From NCBI GenBank assembly GCA_026005055.1, contig BPKI01000001.1, positions 1,302,001 to 1,366,000 of the forward strand: 64,000 nucleotides of DNA. Reading direction: 5' to 3'. The position numbers were made by a program, and so were the translations under genes. Source of the DNA: Lysobacterales bacterium (GTDB taxonomy: Bacteria; Pseudomonadota; Gammaproteobacteria; Xanthomonadales; BPKI01). A model generated the notes under the pieces. That model was not told the origin of the DNA. It saw only the letters and a program-made list of their open reading frames with translations, and did not search any database. Positions within the stretch are counted from its first letter, which is position 1. Every line of letters begins with the position of its first letter. Positions 46,373-58,780 of this stretch are shown here, piece after piece.

Positions 46373-48247
46373 ATGAACGCCCGAACCAAGCGTCATCTCA
46401 CTTTCGGCAGTCTGATCGTGCTCGCCGTCCTCTTCGTGGCGGCAGTGGTGATCTCCAATGCCCTCTTGCGCGGTATCCGGCTCGATCTCACCGAGAACCG
46501 GCTCTACACCCTTTCCTCCGGTACGCGCCAGGTGCTCGCCGAGATCGACGAGCCGCTCAATCTCTATTTCTTCTTTTCCGACCGAGCCACGACCAACCTC
46601 CCTTTCCTGCGCAACTACGCGCAACGAGTGCGCGAATTCCTCGAGGAGGTGCAGGCGGCATCGCGCGGGAGGATCAGGCTGAGCGTGATCGATCCGCTGC
46701 CGTTCTCCGAGGAGGAGGATCGTGCGGCGGCCTTCGGCTTGCAGGCCGTTCCCCTCGGGCCGAGCGGGGAGACGGTCTATTTCGGTCTGGCCGGCACCAA
46801 TGCGCTGGATGGACAGGCCGTGATTCCCTTCTTCCAGCCGGACAAAGAGACCTTCCTCGAGTACGACGTGGCCAAGCTGATCCAGAGCCTGGCGAAGCCG
46901 AAGCGCCCGGTGGTGGGCTTGCTCTCACAACTGCCGATCGGCGCGAGCTTCGACCCGGCGACGCGGCAGATGCGCGAGCCGCAGCTCATCGTCGAGGAAC
47001 TGCGCCAGCTCTTCGATCTGCGCGAGCTCAATCAGGGGATCACCGAGATTCCCGAGGACGTGCAGGTGCTGATGCTCGTCCACCCGAAGAACCTCGGAGA
47101 CGATACGCTCTACGCCATTGACCAGTTCGTGCTGCGCGGCGGTCGCCTGGCGATCTTCGTCGATCCCTACGCGGAGCTCGACGATGGTGGGGCCAACCCC
47201 GATGATCCGATGTCCGCGATGTTCGCGAGCCGCGCCTCCAACCTCAGTAAGCTCTTCGATGCCTGGGGCATCAAGTTCAATGCCGATCAGGTGCTCATCG
47301 ACCGCGGCGCCGCGCTTCAGGTCTCGATCGGCCCTGGCCAGCTGCGCCGTCACGCGGGCATCGTCGGCTACGGCCGCGAGTACCTCAACGCCCGCGACGT
47401 GGTCACGGCCCAACTCTCGGTGATCAACTTCGCCAGTCCGGGCCATCTCGCGCTCGCCGAGGGCAGTACGCTCACCCTCGAACCGCTCGTCCACAGCACC
47501 CGCGAGGCGATGCTCATCCCGAGCGAGCGGATGCGCTTCATCGGCGGGGATCCGAGCAGCCTCCTCGCCGATTACGCACCGGGCAACGAACACTTGGTCC
47601 TCGCCGGTCGCTTCGCTGGGAAGCTCAAGAGCGCCTTCCCCGATCGGTCCGGGGAGAAACACCGCACCGAGTCCGCGGGCGATGTGCAGATGATCGTGGT
47701 GGCCGACACCGACATCCTCACCAACCGCCTCTGGGTGCAGCTGGGTCAGTTCTTCGGTCAGAGAGTCGCGAACGCCTTCGCCGCCAACGGGGATTTCATC
47801 GTCAACGCGGTGGACAACCTGACCGGCACCGGTGCGCTGATCTCGATCCGCGGGCGCGCACTTTCGGTCCGGCCCTTCACCAGGGTGGAGGCGCTGCGGC
47901 GGCAGGCCGATGAGCGCTTCCGCGCCAAGGAGCGCGAATTGCAGCAGCAGCTTGCCGACACCGAGCGGCGGCTCAACGAGCTGCAGCAGCAGAAGGGCGA
48001 GCAACAGGCGCTCGTGCTCTCTCCGGAGCAGCGCGCCGAGCTCGCCCGATTCCAGCAGGAGAAGCTCAGGATCCGCAAGGAGCTGCGTGAGGTGAGGCGC
48101 CAGCTCGATGCGGATATCGAAGCCCTCGGCGCTCGCCTGAAGTTCATCAACATCGTCCTCTTCCCGGCGCTGGTGACGGTGGCGGCGGTCCTGCTCGCCG
48201 CCTGGCGCGTCCGGCGCCGTCGTTTCGCTGCTGCGGCGGGAGTTTGA
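46373..48247 (+). CDS. GldG-like ABC transporter auxiliary protein
   Basis: A 624-residue protein anchored by helices near residues 14-34 and 595-613. Between them lies a GldG/ABC_transp_aux domain starting RLDLTENRLYTLS, a typical family motif, and a long coiled coil (about 505-585) rich in glutamine and glutamate. In Bacteroidetes GldAFG is linked to gliding; in proteobacteria the substrate is unknown. It is flanked by the permease and a DUF4340 gene, the usual companion. Confidence 0.88.
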   Translation: MNARTKRHLTFGSLIVLAVLFVAAVVISNALLRGIRLDLTENRLYTLSSGTRQVLAEIDEPLNLYFFFSDRATTNLPFLRNYAQRVREFLEEVQAASRGRIRLSVIDPLPFSEEEDRAAAFGLQAVPLGPSGETVYFGLAGTNALDGQAVIPFFQPDKETFLEYDVAKLIQSLAKPKRPVVGLLSQLPIGASFDPATRQMREPQLIVEELRQLFDLRELNQGITEIPEDVQVLMLVHPKNLGDDTLYAIDQFVLRGGRLAIFVDPYAELDDGGANPDDPMSAMFASRASNLSKLFDAWGIKFNADQVLIDRGAALQVSIGPGQLRRHAGIVGYGREYLNARDVVTAQLSVINFASPGHLALAEGSTLTLEPLVHSTREAMLIPSERMRFIGGDPSSLLADYAPGNEHLVLAGRFAGKLKSAFPDRSGEKHRTESAGDVQMIVVADTDILTNRLWVQLGQFFGQRVANAFAANGDFIVNAVDNLTGTGALISIRGRALSVRPFTRVEALRRQADERFRAKERELQQQLADTERRLNELQQQKGEQQALVLSPEQRAELARFQQEKLRIRKELREVRRQLDADIEALGARLKFINIVLFPALVTVAAVLLAAWRVRRRRFAAAAGV

Positions 48248-48248
48248 G

Positions 48249-49430
48249 ATGAATGCGAAAACCCTCAGGCTGCTGATCGTTATCGCCGTCTTCGCCGCGC
48301 TCCTCGCCTGGTGGCTCAATCTCGGCGATCCGCGACGCGGCGTACCGCCCGAGGTCGGGCAGCCCGTCTTCCCCGGTCTTTCGGATCGGCTCGAGCGGCT
48401 CCAGGCTTTTCGCCTGAGTGCGAGGGAGCCGCTCCTCACCATCGAACGCGGCCGAGAGGATGGCGCTTTCGTGGTGCGCGAGCGGCACGGCTATCCCGCC
48501 GATCTCGGCAAGCTTCGGGGTTATCTGCTGCGCCTGAGCGAGGCCCGTCTGCTCGAGCCCAAGACCAGCAACCCCGAGCGCTTTGGCGAACTCGGTCTCG
48601 CCGAGCCGGATGCGGCGGAGGGCGCCGCCACGCGCCTCGAACTCGTCTTCAGCGACGGCGAGCAGAGCCTTCTCATCGGACGCTACAACGGTCAGGGGAG
48701 CGGCACCTTCATCCGGCGCGCTGGCGAAAACCAGAGCTGGCTCGCGAGTGGGGATCTCACCCTCGAGCGCGAACCAGCGCGCTGGATCGCCCGCGATCTC
48801 ATCGATGTGCCAAGCGCCAAAGTGAAGCGGCTCGAACTCAAGCGCCCCGACGGCGAGAGCATTCGCGCCGCGAAGAGCAAGGAGGAGGATGCGCATTTCA
48901 CGGTCGAGAACCTGCCGGTGGGGCGCGAGCTCACCGGCGAGTGGGCGCCGAGCGGCTTGGCGGGATTGCTCTCCTCGTTACAGGCCGACGACGTTCTGCC
49001 CGCCGCCGAGCAGCCGGTGCCGGAAGATGCGCTCGCCTTGAGCTATGAGACCTTCGATGGCCGCCGCTTCGCGATGCGCTTGTGGAAGAAAGACGATGCG
49101 CATTTCTTGACCCTTTCGGCGGAGCTTCTGCCCGAAGAGGCTCTGGCCGCGACCTCCCCTGCGGACTCCGAAGCTGCGGGCAAGGCGAGCGATGAAGCCG
49201 AAGAAAAGCCAGCGCAGCCGGAGGGTGAAAAGAGCGCGGCTGCGCCGGCGAGCGAGGCGCCTGATCGAGCCAGCGCTGAGCAACAAGAGAAGCCTACGCG
49301 CGAGGCTTTGGCGCGCGAGGTCGAGCGTTTCAACGCCCAGGTGCGGGACTGGGTGTACCGCATTCCGGCATGGAAATACAGCGCCGTCGATAAGCGTATG
49401 GAGGACCTGCTCAAGCCGAAGGAGGGATGA
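48249..49430 (+). CDS. DUF4340 family protein
   Basis: A 393-residue membrane-anchored protein. One N-terminal helix (about 6-24) is followed by repeated alpha/beta units and a region rich in alanine, glutamate and proline (about 300-355), which is probably disordered. It begins 1 base after the GldG-like stop and closes the ABC operon. DUF4340 proteins regularly accompany GldG-like genes, so it is likely an accessory periplasmic part. Its end overlaps the convergent pseudouridine synthase by 20 bases. Confidence 0.85.
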   Translation: MNAKTLRLLIVIAVFAALLAWWLNLGDPRRGVPPEVGQPVFPGLSDRLERLQAFRLSAREPLLTIERGREDGAFVVRERHGYPADLGKLRGYLLRLSEARLLEPKTSNPERFGELGLAEPDAAEGAATRLELVFSDGEQSLLIGRYNGQGSGTFIRRAGENQSWLASGDLTLEREPARWIARDLIDVPSAKVKRLELKRPDGESIRAAKSKEEDAHFTVENLPVGRELTGEWAPSGLAGLLSSLQADDVLPAAEQPVPEDALALSYETFDGRRFAMRLWKKDDAHFLTLSAELLPEEALAATSPADSEAAGKASDEAEEKPAQPEGEKSAAAPASEAPDRASAEQQEKPTREALAREVERFNAQVRDWVYRIPAWKYSAVDKRMEDLLKPKEG

Positions 49431-50172
49431 GCGGCGGCGGCTTCGCGAAGAGGAGCGCGAGCTCCTCCTCCTCGCGCAACCGCCGCCAAGCGCCCTTGCC
49501 GAGAGGACCGAGAGAGAGTCCACCGATCGCCACCCGGATCAGCCGCTCGACTTCGTGGCCGCTTGCCGCCGCCATGCGGCGGAGCTGCCGGTTGCGCCCG
49601 CCTTTCAAGCGCACGGCGAGCCAGAAGGAGCGCGGCCCCTGCCGCAGCAGGGCGAGTTCGAAAGCACGGAGAAGCTCGCCCCCATCCTCGATGCCTTCTT
49701 CCCAACGCCGAAGCAGCAGAGGGTCGAAGCGGCCGCGGAGCTTGAGGTGGTAAGTCTTGGGCGGCCCTCGCTCCGGATCGAGGATGCGGGCGGAAAGCGC
49801 CGTGTCGTTGCTGAGCAGGATCAGCCCTTCGCTCGCGCGATCGAGTCGGCCGACCGGGAACAGCCACGGTAAGTCCGGGGCTTGCGCTAGGGCTTCGTAA
49901 ATCGTCGCCCGCCCTTTCTCGTCGGAAGCGGTGCACACCCATCCGCGCCGCTTGTTGAGGGCGAGCACGATGCGCTCGACCGGTTCCACCCGCTCCCCAT
50001 CGAGCGTGATCGTGGCATCGAGGGCCGTGGGCGCCTCCGGGTCGCGGACCACTCGGCCTTCGACACGGACCCGGCCTGCGCGGATGCATTCGGCGGCGCG
50101 TCGGCGCGAGAGCGCGCCGCGTTTGGAAAGCACCCGCGCGAGCCCGTAGCGCGGTTGCTCATGGCGCTTCAT
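49411..50172 (-). CDS. RsuA/RluB/E/F-family rRNA pseudouridine synthase
   Basis: A 253-residue enzyme with an N-terminal S4 RNA-binding domain (about 9-65) and the catalytic motif GRLDRASEGL (aspartate near residue 111). GRNRQLRRM and the LGPLGKGAWRRL end fit the RsuA superfamily. Which rRNA site it modifies cannot be told; the size is closest to RluE/RluF-like enzymes. The ATG at 50172 overlaps the end of the upstream hydrolase gene by 14 bases. Confidence 0.88.
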   Translation of the reverse strand: MKRHEQPRYGLARVLSKRGALSRRRAAECIRAGRVRVEGRVVRDPEAPTALDATITLDGERVEPVERIVLALNKRRGWVCTASDEKGRATIYEALAQAPDLPWLFPVGRLDRASEGLILLSNDTALSARILDPERGPPKTYHLKLRGRFDPLLLRRWEEGIEDGGELLRAFELALLRQGPRSFWLAVRLKGGRNRQLRRMAAASGHEVERLIRVAIGGLSLGPLGKGAWRRLREEEELALLFAKPPPLIPPSA

Positions 50173-51319
50173 CGGCCGGACAGAGGATGAGATCGAGCCA
50201 GACCAGCCGATGATCGCTCGCCTCCACCCACTCCGATCCCGGCTCCCCGGGCTTCGGCCAAAACACGCCGCCATCCACGGCGCAGAGCCCGCGGCTCGGG
50301 AGGACATAGTCCACGCGCAGATTGCCGACCTCGGGCGAAAACTCGGCGGTATCGGCAGCGGGATCGCCGCGCTGCTCGAGGTTCGCGCCGCCGCGGCGTT
50401 GGGCCGATGCCACGGCCCCTTGGCTGCGGGGCACGAAGTCGGTCTGCAAGCGGGGATGTTCGAGGAGCTGGGCGATGGCTCCCGGCCAGGACGCGCCATC
50501 CACGGGATCGGCGTTGAGATCGCCGAGCACGACCGCGAGCGCCTCGGCGGGGAGGGCGCCAGTGCGACCGCGGTCGTCGACGAGATAGGCGCCCCGCTCA
50601 GGATCGATCAGCTCGGCGATCAGCCGGATTTCGTCGTGGTTGCGGCGGGCGTTTCGCCGCTCGGGACCGTCGAAAACAGGCGGCGTGGGATGGGCGGCGA
50701 TCACATCGATCCGACCAAGGGGTGTTGCGACCGGCACGACCCAATGGCTTTTCGACGAGAGGGGGAGCTGCTCCCAAATCCAGTCCGGCCAAAACCAGCC
50801 CTCACCCGAGGCCGCGGGTGGGCGGAGCGCTCCGGGCATCGCCGCCCAGCGGAAATGGCGAAAGGTCCTGGCCTCGTCGTGCAGGATGGGAAAGCGGCTG
50901 AGGAGCAGCATGCCGTAATGCCCGGGGTGATGACCGAAGCCGAGGGCGTCGGCTGCACCGCCGGGCTTGCCATCGCCGTCGAGGTCGAAGCCGCTTTGCA
51001 CCCCGGTGTTGACCGGCGCGAGGAAGCGGTGGGGGTAGCGGATCGGCGCCTGACCATACTGTGGGCGTTCGAGGTAGCCGAGGAAAAGCTCGGCCGCCTC
51101 ACCCTCGGGATCGAAGTCGAGCTCGTTGATGAGAAGGATGTCCGGCCTGACGGTCTGGATGATCGCCGCGATCTGCACTGCCCGCGCATCGCCTGCGCTC
51201 AGGCGCTCGATCATGCCGCGGGCTTCCGCGCTTTCCAAAGCGACGTTGAACGTGGCGATGCGGATGCTCGGAGGCGCAGCGCACATCAGGGCGAGGCTCA
51301 GCAGGAGCGCGGAAATCAT
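50159..51319 (-). CDS. Exported endonuclease/exonuclease/phosphatase-family hydrolase
   Basis: A 386-residue exported protein with a short signal peptide (1-14, ending MCAAP). The EEP-fold metal-binding set is visible: INELDFDPEG, LGDLNADPVDG, and a C-terminal ASDHRLVWL. These keep the usual catalytic asparagine, aspartate and histidine. It could act on nucleic acid, sugar phosphate or lipid. Its ATG overlaps the bpt stop (ATGA), so it is co-translated with a cytosolic tRNA-transferase, an odd pairing. Confidence 0.82.
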   Translation of the reverse strand: MISALLLSLALMCAAPPSIRIATFNVALESAEARGMIERLSAGDARAVQIAAIIQTVRPDILLINELDFDPEGEAAELFLGYLERPQYGQAPIRYPHRFLAPVNTGVQSGFDLDGDGKPGGAADALGFGHHPGHYGMLLLSRFPILHDEARTFRHFRWAAMPGALRPPAASGEGWFWPDWIWEQLPLSSKSHWVVPVATPLGRIDVIAAHPTPPVFDGPERRNARRNHDEIRLIAELIDPERGAYLVDDRGRTGALPAEALAVVLGDLNADPVDGASWPGAIAQLLEHPRLQTDFVPRSQGAVASAQRRGGANLEQRGDPAADTAEFSPEVGNLRVDYVLPSRGLCAVDGGVFWPKPGEPGSEWVEASDHRLVWLDLILCPADEAP

Positions 51320-52047
51320 GATGCCTCTTCGAATCGCTGCCACATATCGGCGATCCGCCGCTCGTGCGGGCGAAAGCGGATCTTGTAGTGCATCTTGGGG
51401 TGGTCCTTGAGCCAGAAGCCGAGGTACACCCATTCCCGGCCAAGGCTTCGCGCCAGGCGGATGAGGTTGAGGATGCTCGCAGTGCCGAGTCCCAGCCGCG
51501 ATGCTTCTGGCTCGTAGAAGGCATAGACCGCAGAGGCCGAGACCTCGCCCCAGTCCACGACCATCGCCGCGAGCAGCGCTGAACCCCGCCTCAGCTCGAG
51601 CATGGCGCTTGCCGCGCCTTCGGCGAGAAGCCCGCGCGCGGTCTCATCGGGTTGGGAATCGAGCTGGTGGCGGTGCTCGAGATACCGGGCGAGCAAAGCC
51701 GAATGCCCTGCGCTCCAGGCGCTTGCGGGTCTCAGCTCGCAGCTCAGTTCGCTGGTGCGCGCAAGACAGCGCCGCTGCGAGCGCGATGGCCGGAACTCGG
51801 CCGCTGGCACCCGAAGCGCAATGCAGGCCGAGCATCCGCGGCATTCGGGCCGGTAGAACCATGACCCCTGCCGGCGGTAGCCTGCGGCGAAGAGCCGATC
51901 GAGCGTTGGGCCGGCCACCGGCGTTTCGGCCACGAGGATGCGCCAATTGGCGGTCAAGTCCGGAAGATAAGGGCAGGCAAGGGTCGCGAGCGCACTCCGG
52001 GCACCCTTTGCCAGCGAGAGTTCCGAGTCGCCCAGTCGCTCTGGCAT
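51316..52047 (-). CDS. bpt: Aspartate/glutamate leucyltransferase (N-end rule)
   Basis: A 243-residue enzyme that attaches leucine from Leu-tRNA to proteins with N-terminal Asp or Glu, marking them for ClpS/ClpAP. The cysteine cluster YRPECRGCSACIALRVP and the C-terminal YLGFWLKDHPKMHYK and RFRPHE motifs are diagnostic. The ATG at 52047 was chosen over an arginine-rich upstream extension. clpS and clpA are not in the window. Confidence 0.95.
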   Translation of the reverse strand: MPERLGDSELSLAKGARSALATLACPYLPDLTANWRILVAETPVAGPTLDRLFAAGYRRQGSWFYRPECRGCSACIALRVPAAEFRPSRSQRRCLARTSELSCELRPASAWSAGHSALLARYLEHRHQLDSQPDETARGLLAEGAASAMLELRRGSALLAAMVVDWGEVSASAVYAFYEPEASRLGLGTASILNLIRLARSLGREWVYLGFWLKDHPKMHYKIRFRPHERRIADMWQRFEEAS

Positions 52048-52052
52048 CGCGC

Positions 52053-52916
52053 CTAGCTTTCGCGCACCCGAACGAGGCCTTCCTGGGCGCTGGCCGCGAC
52101 CAGGCGACCGGTGCGGTCGAAGATCAAGCCGCGCGCGAGGCCGCGCGCGCCGGCGGCGCTCGGGCTGTCGCAGGCGTAAAGCAGCCAATCGTCGGTCCGG
52201 AACGGGCGGTGGAACCACAGGGCGTGATCGAGGCTGGCCATCATCACGCTGCGCGAGAGGTAGCTGATCCCGTGCGGGAAGGTGATGGTGCCGATGAGAT
52301 GGAAGTCGGAGGCGTAGGCAAGCAGGGCGCGGTGCAAGGAGGGATCATCGCCGATCGGCTCGCGCAGGCGAAACCACACTTGCTGATAGGGCGGGCGCTT
52401 GGGCGGCTTGAGCTCATCGCGAGGATACACGTGGCGGAACTCGAAAGGCCCTTCCTGCGCGAGCCAGCGCTGGATCTTGGGCGGCAGGCTCGCGAGCAGC
52501 TCGGGATCGTAGCGCATCGGCTCCAGGTCCTCTGGCGGCGGCACCTCCGGCATGTTCATCTGGTGGCTGAAGCCGGGTTCCTGCTCGTGGAACGAGGCGG
52601 CGAAGACCAGGATCGGTTGACCGTGCTGGATCGCCTGCACGCGGCGCACGGAAAAACTCTTCCCATCGCGCGAGCGATCGACGTCGTAGACGATCGGGGC
52701 CTCGATGTCGCCCGGCCTGAGGAAATAGGCATGGAGCGAATGCGCCTGCCGCTCGGGCGGTACCGTGCGCTGGGCAGCGGAAAGCGCCTGGCCGAGCACT
52801 TGGCCGCCGAAGACGTAGCGCGTGCCGATGTCGCGGCTCTGGCCGCGGAAGAGGTTTTCCTCGAGCCGTTCGAGGCTCAGCAAATCGAGCAGTTCGGCGA
52901 CGGGGCTTGGCGGCAT
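52053..52916 (-). CDS. tesB: Acyl-CoA thioesterase II
   Basis: A 287-residue double-hotdog thioesterase. N-terminal LEENLFRGQSRDIG and FGGQVLGQALSAAQ, then YASDFHLIGT (catalytic aspartate) and LDHALWFHRPFRTDDWLLY, are all TesB features. It hydrolyses medium and long acyl-CoA. It lies just upstream of bpt and 40 bases downstream of a second, unrelated thioesterase gene. Confidence 0.95.
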   Translation of the reverse strand: MPPSPVAELLDLLSLERLEENLFRGQSRDIGTRYVFGGQVLGQALSAAQRTVPPERQAHSLHAYFLRPGDIEAPIVYDVDRSRDGKSFSVRRVQAIQHGQPILVFAASFHEQEPGFSHQMNMPEVPPPEDLEPMRYDPELLASLPPKIQRWLAQEGPFEFRHVYPRDELKPPKRPPYQQVWFRLREPIGDDPSLHRALLAYASDFHLIGTITFPHGISYLSRSVMMASLDHALWFHRPFRTDDWLLYACDSPSAAGARGLARGLIFDRTGRLVAASAQEGLVRVRES

Positions 52917-52956
52917 GGCAGGGTTTGGAGGAAGGAGGCGCCAGTATAGGCGGCGT

Positions 52957-53360
52957 TCAGCTGGCCTCGCGTTCGAGCCATTCGATGAGCGCCTGCGGGA
53001 TGGGCACCGGGCGTCCGCTGCTGCGATCGATCCACACGAGCACCGCCAGCGCCTCGCAAACCGTCTCTTCCGGCGCTTCCGGCCGCCACATCCGGTGCGC
53101 GAGGGTGAGACTGCTGGTGCCGAGACGCGCCAAGGCGAGCGCGATGCGCACCCGCCCCGGCCAGATGAGCGGTCGGCGGAAATCGATCTCGATCCGCGCC
53201 ACCACCGGCCCTTGACGCTCATCGAACCAAGGCACGGGCAGGCGGCGAAGCCAGGCGAGGCGCGCCTCCTCGAGGTAGGTCAGGAAAACCGCATTGTTGA
53301 CGTGATCGAGGGCGTCGTGGTCGCGCCAGCGAAGCTCGATCTCGTGCTCGTGGAGATGCT

Positions 53361-53364
<4 letters not shown>
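52957..53364 (-). CDS. 4HBT-type hotdog thioesterase (YbgC/FadM-like)
   Basis: A 135-residue single-hotdog protein. The catalytic region is [24 protein letters not shown] (active-site aspartate in DALDHVN). [14 protein letters not shown] and [12 protein letters not shown] follow as in FadM/YbgC proteins. The ATG overlaps the uvrA stop (ATGA). Together with tesB it could trim acyl-CoA, but its preferred substrate is unknown. Confidence 0.88.
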
Positions 53365-56204
<2,840 letters not shown>

Positions 56205-56284
56205 GGGCACGGACGGAGATCGAGTCACGGAAAGGATGGTACGCGAAGAGCCGTGCTCGCTCCGTGAGCGATCGGGATGGTACC

Positions 56285-56314
56285 TTGACCGGGCGGCGTT
56301 GCCATCATTAGAAT
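56285..56314 (+). promoter_or_regulatory. Promoter for the rplU-rpmA operon
   Basis: TTGACC at 56285-56290 and TAGAAT at 56309-56314 are 18 bases apart. The -10 box ends 51 bases before the rplU ATG, a normal leader for a ribosomal protein operon. Confidence 0.65.
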
Positions 56315-56365
56315 CCGGTGTTTCGACTGCTACGGCGCAGAAAGAATCGACCGAGGATGCCAGCG

Positions 56366-56677
56366 ATGTACGCGATCTTCGAGACCGGTGGCAAGCAATA
56401 CCGCGCTTCTCCGGGCGACGTCCTGAGGGTAGAGCGGATCGAAGCCGAGCCCGGTAGCACCGTGACCATCGATTCGGTCCTTCTCGTGAAGGACGGCGAG
56501 TCGCTCTCCGTGGGCGCGCCGCATCTCGCGGGCGCGAAGGTGCTGGCGCGGGTGCGGGGACACGGCCGGCTACCCAAGGTGCGGATCATTCACTTCAAGC
56601 GGCGCAAGCATCACATGAAGCGGATGGGTCACCGTCAGCACTACACCGAGATCGAGATCGCCGGTATCGAGTGCTGA
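56366..56677 (+). CDS. rplU: Ribosomal protein L21
   Basis: A 103-residue 50S protein, the same length as in E. coli. It opens [18 protein letters not shown] and has the basic [13 protein letters not shown] segment followed by the [11 protein letters not shown] end. The ATG at 56366 has gagga about 10 bases upstream. rpmA follows after 18 bases. Confidence 0.97.
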   Translation: MYAIFETGGKQYRASPGDVLRVERIEAEPGSTVTIDSVLLVKDGESLSVGAPHLAGAKVLARVRGHGRLPKVRIIHFKRRKHHMKRMGHRQHYTEIEIAGIEC

Positions 56678-56695
56678 TCCGAGGAGGCTTTCGAC

Positions 56696-58098
<1,403 letters not shown>

Positions 58099-58104
58099 GC
58101 CGGA

Positions 58105-58389
58105 TCAGGCCGCGGCCTGGGGCGCGGACGCCGCGTGATGGATTCGCTGCATCAGGCGGCTCTTGTGCCTCGCCGCCTTGTTGCGATGGATCAAGCCGCG
58201 CGCGGCGTAGCGATCGAGCACCGGCTCGGCTTTGGCGTAGGCCGCCTTCGCGCCGTCGAGGTCACCGGCCTCGATCGCCTTGATCACCTTCTTGATCGCG
58301 GTACGCAGCATCGAACGGGCGCTCGCATTGCGCTGGCGGCGCTTTTCCGATTGGCGAGCACGCTTCTTGGCAGACTTGGTGTTGGCCAC
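58105..58389 (-). CDS. rpsT: Ribosomal protein S20
   Basis: A 94-residue basic helical 30S protein. The GTG start gives [19 protein letters not shown], the expected N-terminus, and the [15 protein letters not shown] end is conserved. E. coli rpsT also has a non-ATG start (UUG), which takes part in its autogenous control, so the GTG here may matter for regulation. The tail carries an alanine/histidine-rich extension. Confidence 0.95.
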   Translation of the reverse strand: MANTKSAKKRARQSEKRRQRNASARSMLRTAIKKVIKAIEAGDLDGAKAAYAKAEPVLDRYAARGLIHRNKAARHKSRLMQRIHHAASAPQAAA

Positions 58390-58422
58390 GGTGATGGACA
58401 GGGATGAAAAGACAAGCCAAGC

Positions 58423-58451
58423 ATTTTCGCGATGGCTCGCTGCGATCGTCA
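58423..58451 (-). promoter_or_regulatory. Promoter for rpsT
   Basis: On the minus strand TTGACG (58451-58446) and GAAAAT (58428-58423) are 17 bases apart. The -10 box is 33 bases before the GTG start. The -35 box is good and the -10 box matches four of six positions. Confidence 0.5.
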
Positions 58452-58641
58452 AGAGCCGCTCTCAAGCTGCGTCGAGCAGTCGCGAGGGATGGAGCAGCAT
58501 CGCTCTGGCTTTCGAACATGAAGACCGGGATGGCTCGCAGGAGGAATCCTCGCGCACGGCTTTGCTCGGCTCAAAGTGCTCCGTTCGCTCAGGCGCTTCG
58601 TGCGTGCCTTGCTTGCGGCGCGGTGCGCTCGGCCTGGCGCG

Positions 58642-58683
58642 GCCGACCATGGTCGGCAGAGGGCGACGGCGGAAAGCCGTCGC
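58642..58683. repeat. Palindrome plus hairpin (REP-like pair)
   Basis: gccgaccatggtcggc at 58642-58657 is its own reverse complement. Five bases later gcgacggc (58663-58670) pairs with gccgtcgc (58676-58683). No T-run follows on either strand, so it is not a simple terminator. The layout recalls REP/BIME-type elements. I see no second copy in the window. Confidence 0.5.
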
Positions 58684-58780
58684 GCGATGTCTTTCCGCGC
58701 GGGGGGGCGTGAAACGCGCATCGCGCTCGGCCCGCCAAGGGCGATGTCGTTTCCCGGGCCTCGCCGCGCCGCTTCAGAGC

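Larger units (their letters stand above)
58390..58780. other. Non-coding stretch with inverted repeats
   Basis: This 391-base gap lies between rpsT and the receptor gene. Near rpsT it holds the rpsT promoter. Further on are a perfect 16-base palindrome (58642-58657) and an 8-base-pair hairpin with a GGAAA loop (58663-58683). Open frames on both strands are arginine-rich and overlap without family features. I see no gene. Confidence 0.6.
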
